From Streptomyces fildesensis (GTDB lineage Bacteria > Actinomycetota > Actinomycetes > Streptomycetales > Streptomycetaceae), in NCBI RefSeq assembly GCF_016107395.1, contig NZ_JAAIKO010000032.1, positions 1-64,000 on the forward strand: a stretch of 64,000 bases of DNA. The letters run 5' to 3'. Numbering within the stretch: the first letter of the stretch is position 1; each line of letters opens with the position of its first letter. A program made the position numbers and the translations under genes. Below, piece after piece: positions 44,581 to 53,571 of the stretch. The notes beneath the pieces are model-generated. The model was not told where the DNA came from. It worked only from the letters and a program-made list of their open reading frames with translations, and ran no database searches.

Positions 44581-45502
44581 GGATGTGGGTGACGTCGGAG
44601 ACGGTCAGCTCCACGGGCAGGGCGCCGGAGCTGATCTGGGCGGCCAGATCCTGGGCGGAGGTACGGGTGAAGTTGCCGCTGATCTGCACCGCTCCGCCGG
44701 TGATCGACTGGGAGACGGACGGTGCGGAGATCACCTGGCGGTCGAGCACGATGCCGATCTGATTGGCGGGCGCGCTCTGCTGGGACAGCCGGCCGGTGAG
44801 CTCCGCGAACTTTCGACCGCCCGCCGAGGTGAGCACCAGGTTGATCGTCCAGCCGTTGCCGGTCTGCGCGTCGAGCGACGCCTTGGCGCTGGTCACGTCC
44901 CGGCCGCTGAGAGCGACGGGACCGAGGACGTACTTCGTGGGGCCCGTTCTGTCACAGGCGACCGTCGGGCTCGTGGGGGACAGCGCCGGTGCGCCGGCCG
45001 GCACCGGCGCCATGCAGTCGAAGGCGGTGAACTGCCGCTGCAGTTCGGGTGGCACGGAGGAGTCGCCGCCCAGCACCGGCCGGAATCCCAGCTCGGCCGT
45101 GACGGCCAGCTGCCGCAGCCGCTCACCGCTGTCGCCGGGCGCCTCGGCGGTGATCGTGGCGCCGTGCACCTCGATCCGCGCGCCCTCCAGCCCGAACGCG
45201 TCGGCCCTGGTCCGCAGCAGATCCACGGTGCGCCGCAACGTCTCGGCGCCCGGCGCCGAACGCGGGGTGTAGGTGACGGTGGTCCGGCCCGAGGCGGGGG
45301 TGCCGGACGCGGTCGTGCGGGTCGGGCCGGACAGCAGCGGGGACCGGTCCTTGCCGTCCGACGAGCTCGAGGAGCCGGAACACCCGGTCAGTGCGGCGCT
45401 CAGGACGAGCACGGCGGCGACGGCGGTCAGGGCGTTCGCGGTCGCGGTCGCGTTCGCGCTCGCCGAGGATGTCGCGCGGGGGATCGTTCGGAGGAGACGC
45501 AT
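44573..45502 (-). CDS. Lipoprotein consisting of a SecD P1-like head domain
   Basis: A 309-residue predicted lipoprotein with lipobox AALTGC. After a Ser-rich linker, residues about 75-309 match the periplasmic P1 region of SecD (TVDLLRTRADAFGLEGARIE; NGWTINLVLTSAGGRKFAEL; NQIGIVLDRQVISAPSV; GAVQISGNFT). The SecD membrane helices are absent. SecD assists late steps of protein export; a free, lipid-anchored P1 domain could bind exported proteins or SecD partners, but that is inference. GGAG precedes ATG 45502. Confidence 0.85.
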   Translation of the reverse strand: MRLLRTIPRATSSASANATATANALTAVAAVLVLSAALTGCSGSSSSSDGKDRSPLLSGPTRTTASGTPASGRTTVTYTPRSAPGAETLRRTVDLLRTRADAFGLEGARIEVHGATITAEAPGDSGERLRQLAVTAELGFRPVLGGDSSVPPELQRQFTAFDCMAPVPAGAPALSPTSPTVACDRTGPTKYVLGPVALSGRDVTSAKASLDAQTGNGWTINLVLTSAGGRKFAELTGRLSQQSAPANQIGIVLDRQVISAPSVSQSITGGAVQISGNFTRTSAQDLAAQISSGALPVELTVSDVTHIPS

Positions 45503-45717
45503 AGCGGCCAGTCTCGCGGACCGGCGGCCGGCCGCGCAGATGAATCGCCGCGGCTCCGTCGTCCCGGTGGGGCACTGGTGACCGGTGCGCCGGGTAAGGC
45601 AGTTGAGGCAGCCGCGGTGCGGACGAAAACTCCCCGTAGCCGCCCCGTAACACGAATGGTGTCGAATGCGGGAACGGGACTGCATGCCTCCGGGGCGGGG
45701 GCGGAGAGGCAGCAGCG

Positions 45718-47211
45718 ATGACACAGCGCGGCGCCGGACCTCAACTGGCCGACTCTGCACGAGAGTTCACCGAATTCTTCCGGGAGCTGGTCGCCGGACT
45801 GGGGGACGCGCCGGGCTGGTACGGCGCCTTGTCGCGACGTGACCCGGGCGGGGTGAACGCGTACGAGGCGGGCGTGGAGCTGGCGCCCTGGGACGTGGTG
45901 CACGCAGTTCTTCACGACCTGGCCGCGCTGCGGGGCACACCGGTCGACCCGGCCGATGTCGGCCGCGCCCAGCGGCTGTACCGCGCCGCCGCGGCCGGCC
46001 GGGACGCGGCCCCCGGCAGTGGCACGGCGCTGCGCTCCCGGCTGGACGCGATGCTCCGCGAACGCCACGACGCCGTGCTCCGTGAACGCGAGGCCGCGCA
46101 CGCGGCCCACGAGTACACCGCGACGGGCGGCGACCCCCACTCCGTGACGGCGGGGCGGCTGGCCAACGCCCTCGCCTGGGCCCGCGACGACCGGGAACGC
46201 GCGGGCGCGCGCTGCGCGGAACTGCAGGCCCGGCTCGACGCGGTCGAGACGCGGCTTTCCGGAGAGTTCTTCACGGACCGGTCCGCCGCCGACCGTTCCC
46301 CCGCGCCGGACGACTGGTTCCGCCCGAGGACGCCGGAACCGGGGCACCCGGCGGATCCGTCGGCCCGGCAGCAGAGCTCCGCCGCCGGACCGGAAGAGAG
46401 CGCCGAACCCGTCGCACCGGCCGCGCCGGCCGGGCGTGCGAAGCGCCGCCCCAAGGCGTCCGGACGCGGTACCGGGTCACGCCCGCGCGGTGCCCGGTTC
46501 GCGACGGCGTTCGACGAGCCGTTGGACGAGGCGGACGACGCGACGTCCGAGGCGCCCCGGCAGGAGGGCCCCGCGGCGACCGGTGCCCCGGCGGCTGGAC
46601 CCGCACCGCGTGGCGCGCGCTTCGCCGGTGCCGCCGCCGAGCCTGCACCGCCACGGACCGCCGAGATATCGCCCGATGCCGGGCCGCGGCAGGCGGAGGC
46701 CCGCAGCGAGGCGGCCCGGCTGGGCGGCCTGCGCCGGGCCGGGCGCGGCGGGGAGGCGTACGTGGTGCTGTGCGAGGCGGCGGCAGGCCCGGCCGCCGCG
46801 CTGCCGGTGCTGGCCCGTGAGCTGGAACGCGCCGGTCTGGCGGCGGATGTCGCGACGTTGCTGTGGGAGGTCGCCGGCCTGCCGCCGGACCGGCTGGCCG
46901 CCGCCGCGGCCGCCCTGGCGCAGGCCGGACGCACGGACGACTGCCGCACCCTGCTGCACCAGGCCGCGGCACGCCCCGCCGGCGAGGTCGCGGTGCTGGC
47001 GGCCGCGCTGTACGAGGAGAACGGGGGCGAGGCGGCCGGGATACTCCTGGGCGCCGTGGTCAGGACCCGGCTGCCTGAGGAGGCCGCGGCCGTCGCCGGC
47101 GCGTACCCCGGGCTCGCCGCGCCGCTGCTGGCGGTCGCGGCGTCGATCTCCAAGCCGCGCCGCCGGGACATCGCGGCCGCCCTGCGCCGTGCGGGTCTGC
47201 CGGACCGGTGA
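45718..47211 (+). CDS. Ala-rich protein of unknown function
   Basis: A 497-residue protein not recognised. Residues about 1-180 are helical and contain a predicted coiled coil (LRSRLDAMLRERHDAVLRER; RARCAELQARLDAVETRL-like). Residues about 190-330 are a disordered Pro/Ala/Arg region with two PRGARFA repeats. Residues about 335-497 are helical repeats rich in LLxEVAGLP- and LLHQAAARP-like segments, resembling tetratricopeptide-like arrays. No signal peptide or membrane segment is seen. It has no operon partner; it is likely a scaffold or regulatory protein. Confidence 0.75.
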   Translation: MTQRGAGPQLADSAREFTEFFRELVAGLGDAPGWYGALSRRDPGGVNAYEAGVELAPWDVVHAVLHDLAALRGTPVDPADVGRAQRLYRAAAAGRDAAPGSGTALRSRLDAMLRERHDAVLREREAAHAAHEYTATGGDPHSVTAGRLANALAWARDDRERAGARCAELQARLDAVETRLSGEFFTDRSAADRSPAPDDWFRPRTPEPGHPADPSARQQSSAAGPEESAEPVAPAAPAGRAKRRPKASGRGTGSRPRGARFATAFDEPLDEADDATSEAPRQEGPAATGAPAAGPAPRGARFAGAAAEPAPPRTAEISPDAGPRQAEARSEAARLGGLRRAGRGGEAYVVLCEAAAGPAAALPVLARELERAGLAADVATLLWEVAGLPPDRLAAAAAALAQAGRTDDCRTLLHQAAARPAGEVAVLAAALYEENGGEAAGILLGAVVRTRLPEEAAAVAGAYPGLAAPLLAVAASISKPRRRDIAAALRRAGLPDR

Positions 47212-47365
47212 GCGCGCCGGAATCACCGGCGGGGAGCACGCCGGACTGCCGGAGCGGCCGCCGGTTGCCCCGGTCGGGCTGGAAACGTGATCGACCCGGT
47301 CAAGTAACGGTAGCGGTCTTGCCAGAGCGGGTAAGGCGCTTCTACGTTCTTCCACACGGCCGGAA

Positions 47366-47379
47366 TCTACGTGCGTAGA
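47366..47379. promoter_or_regulatory. Palindromic operator upstream of the pyrimidine operon
   Basis: TCTACG-TG-CGTAGA is a perfect 6+6 palindrome 33 bases before the beta-ureidopropionase start. A half site TCTACG occurs 25 bases upstream (47341). It is placed to control the whole operon; no regulator gene is adjacent in the window. Confidence 0.6.
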
Positions 47380-47411
47380 CCGGACGTGATGCCACGTCAG
47401 AGGAGCTGCTC

Positions 47412-48254
47412 ATGAGCAACGTTGTGCGTGCCGCGCTCGTCCAGGCGACCTGGACCGGTGACACCGAGTCGATGATCGCCAAGCACGAGGAGTACGCCCG
47501 GGCCGCGGCCGCCCAGGGCGCCAAGGTCATCGGCTTCCAGGAGGTGTTCAACGCCCCCTACTTCTGCCAGGTCCAGGAGGCCGAGCACTACCGCTGGGCC
47601 GAACCGGTCCCCGACGGACCCACCGTCCAGCGGATGCAGGCGCTCGCCCGCGAGACCGGCATGGTGATCGTCGTGCCGGTGTACGAGGTCGAGCAGTCCG
47701 GCTTCTACTACAACACCGCCGCGGTCATCGATGCCGACGGAACCTTCCTCGGCAAGTACCGCAAGCACCACATCCCGCAGGTCAAGGGGTTCTGGGAGAA
47801 GTTCTACTTCAAGCCCGGCAACCTCGGCTGGCCCGTCTTCGACACCGCGGTCGGCCGGATCGGCGTCTACATCTGCTACGACCGGCACTTCCCCGAGGGC
47901 TGGCGCGCCCTGGGGCTGGCCGGCGCCCAGCTCGTCTACAACCCGTCGGCGACCTCCCGCGGTCTGTCCGCCTACCTCTGGCAGCTGGAGCAGCCCGCCT
48001 CCGCCGTCGCCAACGAGTACTTCATCGCCGCCATCAACCGGGTGGGCCAGGAGGAGTACGGCGACAACGACTTCTACGGCACCAGCTACTTCGTCGACCC
48101 CCGCGGCAAGTTCGTCGGCGAGGTCGCCTCCGACACCAAGGAGGAACTGGTCGTCCGGGACCTGGACTTCGACCTCATCGACGAGGTGCGCCAGCAGTGG
48201 GCGTTCTACCGGGACCGCAGGCCGGACGCCTACGGCGACCTCACGGAGGCCTGA
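47412..48254 (+). CDS. Beta-ureidopropionase / N-carbamoyl amidohydrolase
   Basis: A 280-residue nitrilase-superfamily enzyme. The catalytic triad is complete: Glu44 in GFQEVFN, Lys118 in KYRKHHIP and Cys155 in YICYDRHFPEGW. It hydrolyses N-carbamoyl-beta-alanine to beta-alanine, ammonia and carbon dioxide, the last step of reductive pyrimidine breakdown. The next genes encode an aminotransferase and dihydropyrimidinase, which supports this over other nitrilases. Confidence 0.9.
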   Translation: MSNVVRAALVQATWTGDTESMIAKHEEYARAAAAQGAKVIGFQEVFNAPYFCQVQEAEHYRWAEPVPDGPTVQRMQALARETGMVIVVPVYEVEQSGFYYNTAAVIDADGTFLGKYRKHHIPQVKGFWEKFYFKPGNLGWPVFDTAVGRIGVYICYDRHFPEGWRALGLAGAQLVYNPSATSRGLSAYLWQLEQPASAVANEYFIAAINRVGQEEYGDNDFYGTSYFVDPRGKFVGEVASDTKEELVVRDLDFDLIDEVRQQWAFYRDRRPDAYGDLTEA

Positions 48255-48259
48255 TCGTT

Positions 48260-49591
48260 ATGGCCACTGTGACCGAGAACCTGCACTCCGCCCTGCACGC
48301 CCGCCACCAGGCCGTCATGCCCGACTGGCTCGCCACGTACTACAGCGAGCCCATCGAGATCACCCACGGCCAGGGCCGCCATGTCTGGGACGCCGAGGGC
48401 AACCGCTACCTCGACTTCTTCGGCGGCATCCTGACCACGATGACCGCGCACGCCCTCCCCGAGGTCACCGCCGCCATCACCGAGCAGGCCGGGAAGATCC
48501 TGCACTCCTCGACGCTCTATCTGAGCCGGCAGACCGTCGACCTGGCCGAGCGCATCGCCCGGCTGTCCGGCATCCCGGACGCCCGGGTCTTCTTCACCAC
48601 CTCAGGCACCGAGGCGAACGACACCGCCCTGCTGCTCGCCACCGCCTACCGGGGCTCGAACCAGGTCCTGGCGCTGCGCAACAGCTACCACGGCCGCTCG
48701 TTCACCTCGATCGGCATCACCGGCAACTCCGCCTGGTCGCCGACCAGCCTCTCCCCGCTCCAGACGCTGTACGTGCACGGCGGCGTCCGCTCCCGCGGCC
48801 CGTACGCGCATCTGGACGACGCCGCGTTCACCGCCGCCTGCGTCGAGGACCTGGAGGACATCCTCGGCCAGGCCAACGGCAGCGTCGCGGCGCTGATCGC
48901 GGAACCGATCCAGGGCGTCGGCGGCTTCACCTCGGGGCCGGACGAGCTGCTGGCCGCGTTCAAGCGGGTCCTGGACCGGCACGGCATCCTGTGGATCACC
49001 GACGAGGTGCAGACCGGCTGGGGCCGGACGGGTGACCATTTCTGGGGCTGGCAGGCCCACGACCAGGCCGGCCCGCCGGACATCCTGACGTTCGCCAAGG
49101 GCATCGGAAACGGCATGTCCATGGGCGGTGTCGTGGCCCGCGCCGAGGTCATGAACTGCCTGACCGCGAACTCCATCTCCACCTTCGGCGGCAGCCCGAT
49201 CACCACCGCGGGCGCGCTGGCCAACCTGACGTACCTCGTCGACCACGACCTGCAGGGCAACGCCCGCCGGGTCGGCGGGCTGCTCAAGTCCCGGCTGGAG
49301 GCGATCAGCGCCGCGCTGCCCATCGTCCGCGAGGTGCGCGGCCGGGGTCTGATGCTCGGCATCGAACTCGTCGAACCCGACACCGGCGAACCGTCGGCGC
49401 AGGCCGCGAGCCTGGTGCTGGAGGCGGCCCGCGAGTACGGGCTGCTGATCGGCAAGGGCGGCCGGGCCGGCAACGCGCTGCGGATCGCGCCGCCGCTGAC
49501 GCTCAGCGTCGCCGAGGCGGAAGAAGGCGCGAGCGCCCTCGCGGACGCGCTCAGGCAGACCCAGGACAAGCTCGCCGGAGGAAGGTCATGA
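48260..49591 (+). CDS. Class III aminotransferase (beta-alanine or beta-aminoisobutyrate type)
   Basis: A 443-residue PLP enzyme of the aspartate aminotransferase/ornithine type. Lys280 in LTFAKGIGNG forms the Schiff base, with the cofactor Asp248 in ITDEVQTGWGRTG and TSGTEAND near 115-121. In context it probably removes the amino group of beta-alanine or beta-aminoisobutyrate to give a semialdehyde. It sits 5 bases after the nitrilase gene, and its stop overlaps the hydantoinase start. Confidence 0.88.
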   Translation: MATVTENLHSALHARHQAVMPDWLATYYSEPIEITHGQGRHVWDAEGNRYLDFFGGILTTMTAHALPEVTAAITEQAGKILHSSTLYLSRQTVDLAERIARLSGIPDARVFFTTSGTEANDTALLLATAYRGSNQVLALRNSYHGRSFTSIGITGNSAWSPTSLSPLQTLYVHGGVRSRGPYAHLDDAAFTAACVEDLEDILGQANGSVAALIAEPIQGVGGFTSGPDELLAAFKRVLDRHGILWITDEVQTGWGRTGDHFWGWQAHDQAGPPDILTFAKGIGNGMSMGGVVARAEVMNCLTANSISTFGGSPITTAGALANLTYLVDHDLQGNARRVGGLLKSRLEAISAALPIVREVRGRGLMLGIELVEPDTGEPSAQAASLVLEAAREYGLLIGKGGRAGNALRIAPPLTLSVAEAEEGASALADALRQTQDKLAGGRS

Positions 49592-51000
49592 GCACCGAAC
49601 GCACCGTCGTCCGTGGCGGACTCGTCATCACCGCCGCCGAGGAGATCCACGCCGATGTGCTGATCGAGGGCAGCCGGGTGGTGGCCCTCGCCGCCCACGA
49701 GTCGGCCGTCGCGGAGAGCTGGACCAGCGGCGACGCCCGCATCGTCGAGGCCGCCGGCAAGTACGTCATCCCGGGCGGCGTCGACGCGCACACCCACATG
49801 GAGCTGCCGTTCGGCGGCACCGCGGCGTCCGACACCTTCGAGACCGGCACCCGGGCCGCGGCCTGGGGCGGCACCACGACGATCGTGGACTTCGCCGTGC
49901 AGAGCGTCGGCCACTCGCTGCGCTCCGGCCTGGACGCCTGGCACGCCAAGGCCGACGCCCAGTGCGCCATCGACTACGCCTTCCACATGATCCTCTCCGA
50001 CGTCAACGAGGACACGTTGAAGGAGATGGACGTCCTGGTGGAGGAGGGTGTGACCAGCTTCAAGCTGTTCATGGCCTACCCCGGCGTCTTCTACAGCGAC
50101 GACGGCCAGATCCTGCGCGCCATGCAGCGCTCGGCCGGCAACGGCGGCCTGATCATGATGCACGCCGAGAACGGCATCGCGATCGACGTCCTCGTCCAGC
50201 AGGCGCTGGCGGCGGGGCACACCGACCCGCGCTACCACGGCGAGGTCCGCAGGGCCCTGCTGGAGGCCGAGGCCACCCACCGCGCCATCCAGCTCGCGCG
50301 GGTGGCGGGCTCCCCGCTGTACGTCGTGCACGTCTCGGCCGAGGAGGCGCTCGCCGAGCTGGCGCAGGCCCGCGACAAGGGCCTCAACGTCTTCGGCGAG
50401 ACCTGTCCGCAGTACCTCTTCCTGTCCACCGACAACCTCGCCGAGCCGGGCTTCGAGGGCGCCAAGTACGTCTGCTCCACACCGCTGCGCCCCAAGGAGC
50501 ACCAGGAGGCGCTCTGGCGGGGGCTGCGCACCAACGACCTGCAGGTCGTCTCCACCGACCACTGCCCGTTCTGCTTCACCGGGCAGAAGGACCTCGGCCG
50601 CGGCGACTTCTCCAAGATCCCCAACGGGCTGCCGGGCGTCGAGAACCGGATGGACCTGCTGCACCAGGCCGTCGTGGACGGCCGCATCAGCCGGCGCCGC
50701 TGGATCGAGATCGCCTGCGCCACCCCGGCCAGGATGTTCGGCCTCTACCCGCGCAAGGGCACCATCGCGCCCGGCGCCGACGCCGACATCGTCATCTACG
50801 ACCCGCACGCCGAGCAGGTCGTCTCCGCCGAGACCCATCACATGAACGTCGACTACTCGGCGTACGAGGGGAAGCGGCTCACCGGACGGGTCGAGAGCGT
50901 CCTGTCGCGCGGCGAGCCCGTGATCACCGACCGGACGTACGTGGGGCGGGCCGGCCACGGCCAGTACACCCCGCGCAGCACCTGCCAGTACCTCATCTAG
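49588..51000 (+). CDS. hydA: Dihydropyrimidinase / hydantoinase
   Basis: A 470-residue metal-dependent amidohydrolase that opens 5,6-dihydrouracil or hydantoin rings. The metal site has His68 and His70 in DAHTHM, the carboxylated Lys159 in SFKLFMAYPG and His192 in MMHAENG; later ligands are in VVHVSAEEA and STDHCPFCF. It acts directly before the carbamoyl amidohydrolase in the pathway. It overlaps the aminotransferase by ATGA. Confidence 0.93.
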   Translation: MSTERTVVRGGLVITAAEEIHADVLIEGSRVVALAAHESAVAESWTSGDARIVEAAGKYVIPGGVDAHTHMELPFGGTAASDTFETGTRAAAWGGTTTIVDFAVQSVGHSLRSGLDAWHAKADAQCAIDYAFHMILSDVNEDTLKEMDVLVEEGVTSFKLFMAYPGVFYSDDGQILRAMQRSAGNGGLIMMHAENGIAIDVLVQQALAAGHTDPRYHGEVRRALLEAEATHRAIQLARVAGSPLYVVHVSAEEALAELAQARDKGLNVFGETCPQYLFLSTDNLAEPGFEGAKYVCSTPLRPKEHQEALWRGLRTNDLQVVSTDHCPFCFTGQKDLGRGDFSKIPNGLPGVENRMDLLHQAVVDGRISRRRWIEIACATPARMFGLYPRKGTIAPGADADIVIYDPHAEQVVSAETHHMNVDYSAYEGKRLTGRVESVLSRGEPVITDRTYVGRAGHGQYTPRSTCQYLI

Positions 51001-51010
51001 GAGCAGCGCC

Positions 51011-52021
51011 ATGGACTTCGGCCTCGTCCTGCAGACGGATCCGCCCGCTTCCGGTGTCGTCGGCCTCATGCGCCGCGCCGAGCGCAACGGGTTCACCCAC
51101 GGCTGGACCTTCGACTCCGCCGTGCTCTGGCAGGAGCCCTTCGTCATCTACAGCCGCATCCTCGAACACACCCGCAAACTGATCGTCGGCCCGATGGTCA
51201 CCAACCCCGGCACCCGCACCTGGGAAGTGACCGCGTCCACCTTCGCCACCCTCAACTCCATGTACGGCAACCGCACGGTGTGCGGCATCGGGCGCGGCGA
51301 CTCGGCGATGCGGGTCGCCGGGCGCAAGCCCAACACCCTCGCGCGCGTCGGCGAGGCGATGGGCGTCATCCGCGACCTCGCCGAGGGCCGCGAGGCGTCC
51401 GTCGACGGCACGCCCATGCGGCTGCCATGGGTGGAGAACGGGAAGCTGCCCGTCTGGATGGCCGCCTACGGGCCCAAGGCGCTCGCCCTGGCCGGTGAGA
51501 AGGCCGACGGCTTCATCCTGCAGCTGGCCGACCCGTTCCTCACCGAGTGGATGATCCACGCCGTGCGGGAAGCGGCGTCGGCCGCCGGCCGCGACCCGTC
51601 CGAGATCACCATCTGCGTCGCCGCGCCCGCCTACGTCACGGACGGCAGCGACGAACAGCTCGCGCACGCCCGCGAGCAGTGCCGCTGGTTCGGCGGCATG
51701 GTCGGCAACCACGTCGCCGACCTCGTCTCCCGCTACGGCGAGCACTCCGGCCTGGTGCCCGACGAGCTGACCGCGTACATCAAGCAGCGCCAGGGGTACG
51801 ACTACGCCCACCACGGCCGCTCGGGCAATCCCGACACCGCCTTCGTGCCCGACGAGATCGTCGACCGCTTCTGTCTGCTCGGCCCGGTCGAGGCGCATCT
51901 CGCCAAGCTCGAACACCTCCGGGGCCTGGGCGTCGACCAGTTCGCGCTGTACGACATGCACGACGCCAAGGAGTCGACCATCGACGCCTACGGCGAGCAC
52001 ATCATCCCCGCGCTGAGCTGA
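51011..52021 (+). CDS. LLM-family F420-dependent oxidoreductase (TIGR03842-like)
   Basis: A 336-residue luciferase-like (LLM) TIM-barrel enzyme. Typical parts are LVLQTDPPASGVVGLMRRAE at the start, VTNPGTRTWEVTASTFATL, GIGRGDSAMRVAGRKP and PVWMAAYGPKALALAGEKAD. The G-x-G-R-G-D segment and lack of RutA-specific features fit the F420-dependent group that is repeatedly found next to hydantoinases. It lies 10 bases after the dihydropyrimidinase gene. I infer that it handles the ring-redox step for which no dihydropyrimidine dehydrogenase gene is present here. Confidence 0.85.
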   Translation: MDFGLVLQTDPPASGVVGLMRRAERNGFTHGWTFDSAVLWQEPFVIYSRILEHTRKLIVGPMVTNPGTRTWEVTASTFATLNSMYGNRTVCGIGRGDSAMRVAGRKPNTLARVGEAMGVIRDLAEGREASVDGTPMRLPWVENGKLPVWMAAYGPKALALAGEKADGFILQLADPFLTEWMIHAVREAASAAGRDPSEITICVAAPAYVTDGSDEQLAHAREQCRWFGGMVGNHVADLVSRYGEHSGLVPDELTAYIKQRQGYDYAHHGRSGNPDTAFVPDEIVDRFCLLGPVEAHLAKLEHLRGLGVDQFALYDMHDAKESTIDAYGEHIIPALS

Positions 52022-52038
52022 CCTGAGACGAGGTGCCG

Positions 52039-53559
52039 ATGACCATAACCGCAAGCCCGGGGGACCGCGTCGAACTGCCGGCCGACGCGGCCCTGCCGGA
52101 CACCCGGTTCGCCAACGAGGACCTGCTGCCCGTCCCGCTCGCGAACCGTACGTGGACGACGTACAACTTCACCGCGCTGTGGATCGGGATGGCGCACAAC
52201 ATCCCCTCCTGGACGCTCGCCTCGGGACTCGTCGCGCTCGGCATGGACTGGAAACAGGCGGTCTTCACGATCGCCCTGGCGAACGTGATCGTGCTCTTCC
52301 CGATGCTGCTCACCGGGCACGCGGGACCCCGGTACGGCATTCCGTTCCCGGTGCTGGCCAGGGCCTCGTTCGGGCTCCGCGGGGCGAACCTGCCGGCGCT
52401 GGTGCGGGCGGCGGTGGCCTGCGCCTGGTTCGGCATCCAGACCTGGATCGGCGGGCAGGGCATATTCGTCCTGCTCGGCAAGATCTTCGGCGGCGGCTGG
52501 GCGGACGTCGGGAAGATCGGCGGCTACCCGTGGACCATGTGGCTGTGCTTCGTGGTCTTCTGGGCCCTCGAACTGGCCATCATCTACCGGGGTATGGACA
52601 CGCTGCGGCGCTTCGAGAACTGGGCCGCGCCGTTCGTCCTCGTCGGCGCCGTCGTGCTGCTGATCTGGATCACGGTGAAGGCCGGCGGCCTGGGGCCGCT
52701 GCTCGACCAGCCGTCGAAGCTCGGCTGGGGCAGCGACTTCTGGCCGGTCTTCTTCCCCTCACTGATGGGCATGATCGGCTTCTGGTCCACCCTGTCGCTG
52801 AACATCCCCGACTTCACCCGCTTCGGCGCCGGCCAGCGGGCCCAGATCTGGGGCCAGTCGCTGGGCCTGCCCACGACGATGACGTTCTTCGCGCTGCTGT
52901 CGGTGCTGGTCACCTCAGGATCGCAGGCCGTCTACGGAGCGGCCATCTGGAACCCGGTCGAGCTGGCCGCCAAGACCGACAACGTCTTCGGCCTGGTCTT
53001 CGCGCTGGTCACCGTGCTCATCGCGACCATCAGTGTGAACATCGCGGCCAATGTGGTGTCACCGGCCTACGACCTGTCCAACCTCGCGCCGAAGTACATC
53101 AACTTCCGCACCGGGGCGATGATCACCGGAGTGGTGGGTGTGGTGATCTTCCCGTGGAAGCTCATCGAGACCCCCGAGTTCTACATCTTCACCTGGCTGG
53201 GCGTGGTCGGCGGGCTGCTGGGAACGGTCGCGGGCATCCTCATCGCCGACTACTGGATCATCCGCCGCACCGTCCTGGACCTGGTGGACCTCTACACCCC
53301 CGGCGGCCGCTACTGGTACACCGCCGGCTGGAACTGGCGGGCGGTCGCGGCCTTCGTCGTCGGCGGGGTGCTGGCGGTCGGCGGCTCCCATTCGGAGCCC
53401 GGCAAGGGGCCCTTCCCCGCCGACGGCATGATCCCGTTCCTCAAACCGCTCGCGGACTACGGCTGGGCCGTGGGTCTCGGCTCCGCGCTCGTCCTCTACA
53501 CGGCCCTCATGCACCCCCTGCTCCGGCGAACCGTACGACAGGACGCGGCCCCGGTCTGA
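52039..53559 (+). CDS. NCS1 nucleobase/hydantoin permease
   Basis: A 506-residue secondary transporter with about twelve membrane helices. It begins with the NCS1 lead FANEDLLPVPLANRTWTTYNF, then ALWIGMAHNIPSW and the later NIPDFTRFG and SYDLSNLAP-like block (AYDLSNLAPKYINF). It imports uracil, hydantoin or allantoin-type compounds with Na or H. ATG 52039 follows GAGACGAGG by about 6 bases. It supplies substrate for the preceding enzymes. Confidence 0.9.
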   Translation: MTITASPGDRVELPADAALPDTRFANEDLLPVPLANRTWTTYNFTALWIGMAHNIPSWTLASGLVALGMDWKQAVFTIALANVIVLFPMLLTGHAGPRYGIPFPVLARASFGLRGANLPALVRAAVACAWFGIQTWIGGQGIFVLLGKIFGGGWADVGKIGGYPWTMWLCFVVFWALELAIIYRGMDTLRRFENWAAPFVLVGAVVLLIWITVKAGGLGPLLDQPSKLGWGSDFWPVFFPSLMGMIGFWSTLSLNIPDFTRFGAGQRAQIWGQSLGLPTTMTFFALLSVLVTSGSQAVYGAAIWNPVELAAKTDNVFGLVFALVTVLIATISVNIAANVVSPAYDLSNLAPKYINFRTGAMITGVVGVVIFPWKLIETPEFYIFTWLGVVGGLLGTVAGILIADYWIIRRTVLDLVDLYTPGGRYWYTAGWNWRAVAAFVVGGVLAVGGSHSEPGKGPFPADGMIPFLKPLADYGWAVGLGSALVLYTALMHPLLRRTVRQDAAPV

Positions 53560-53571
53560 TTTGATGGAGGC

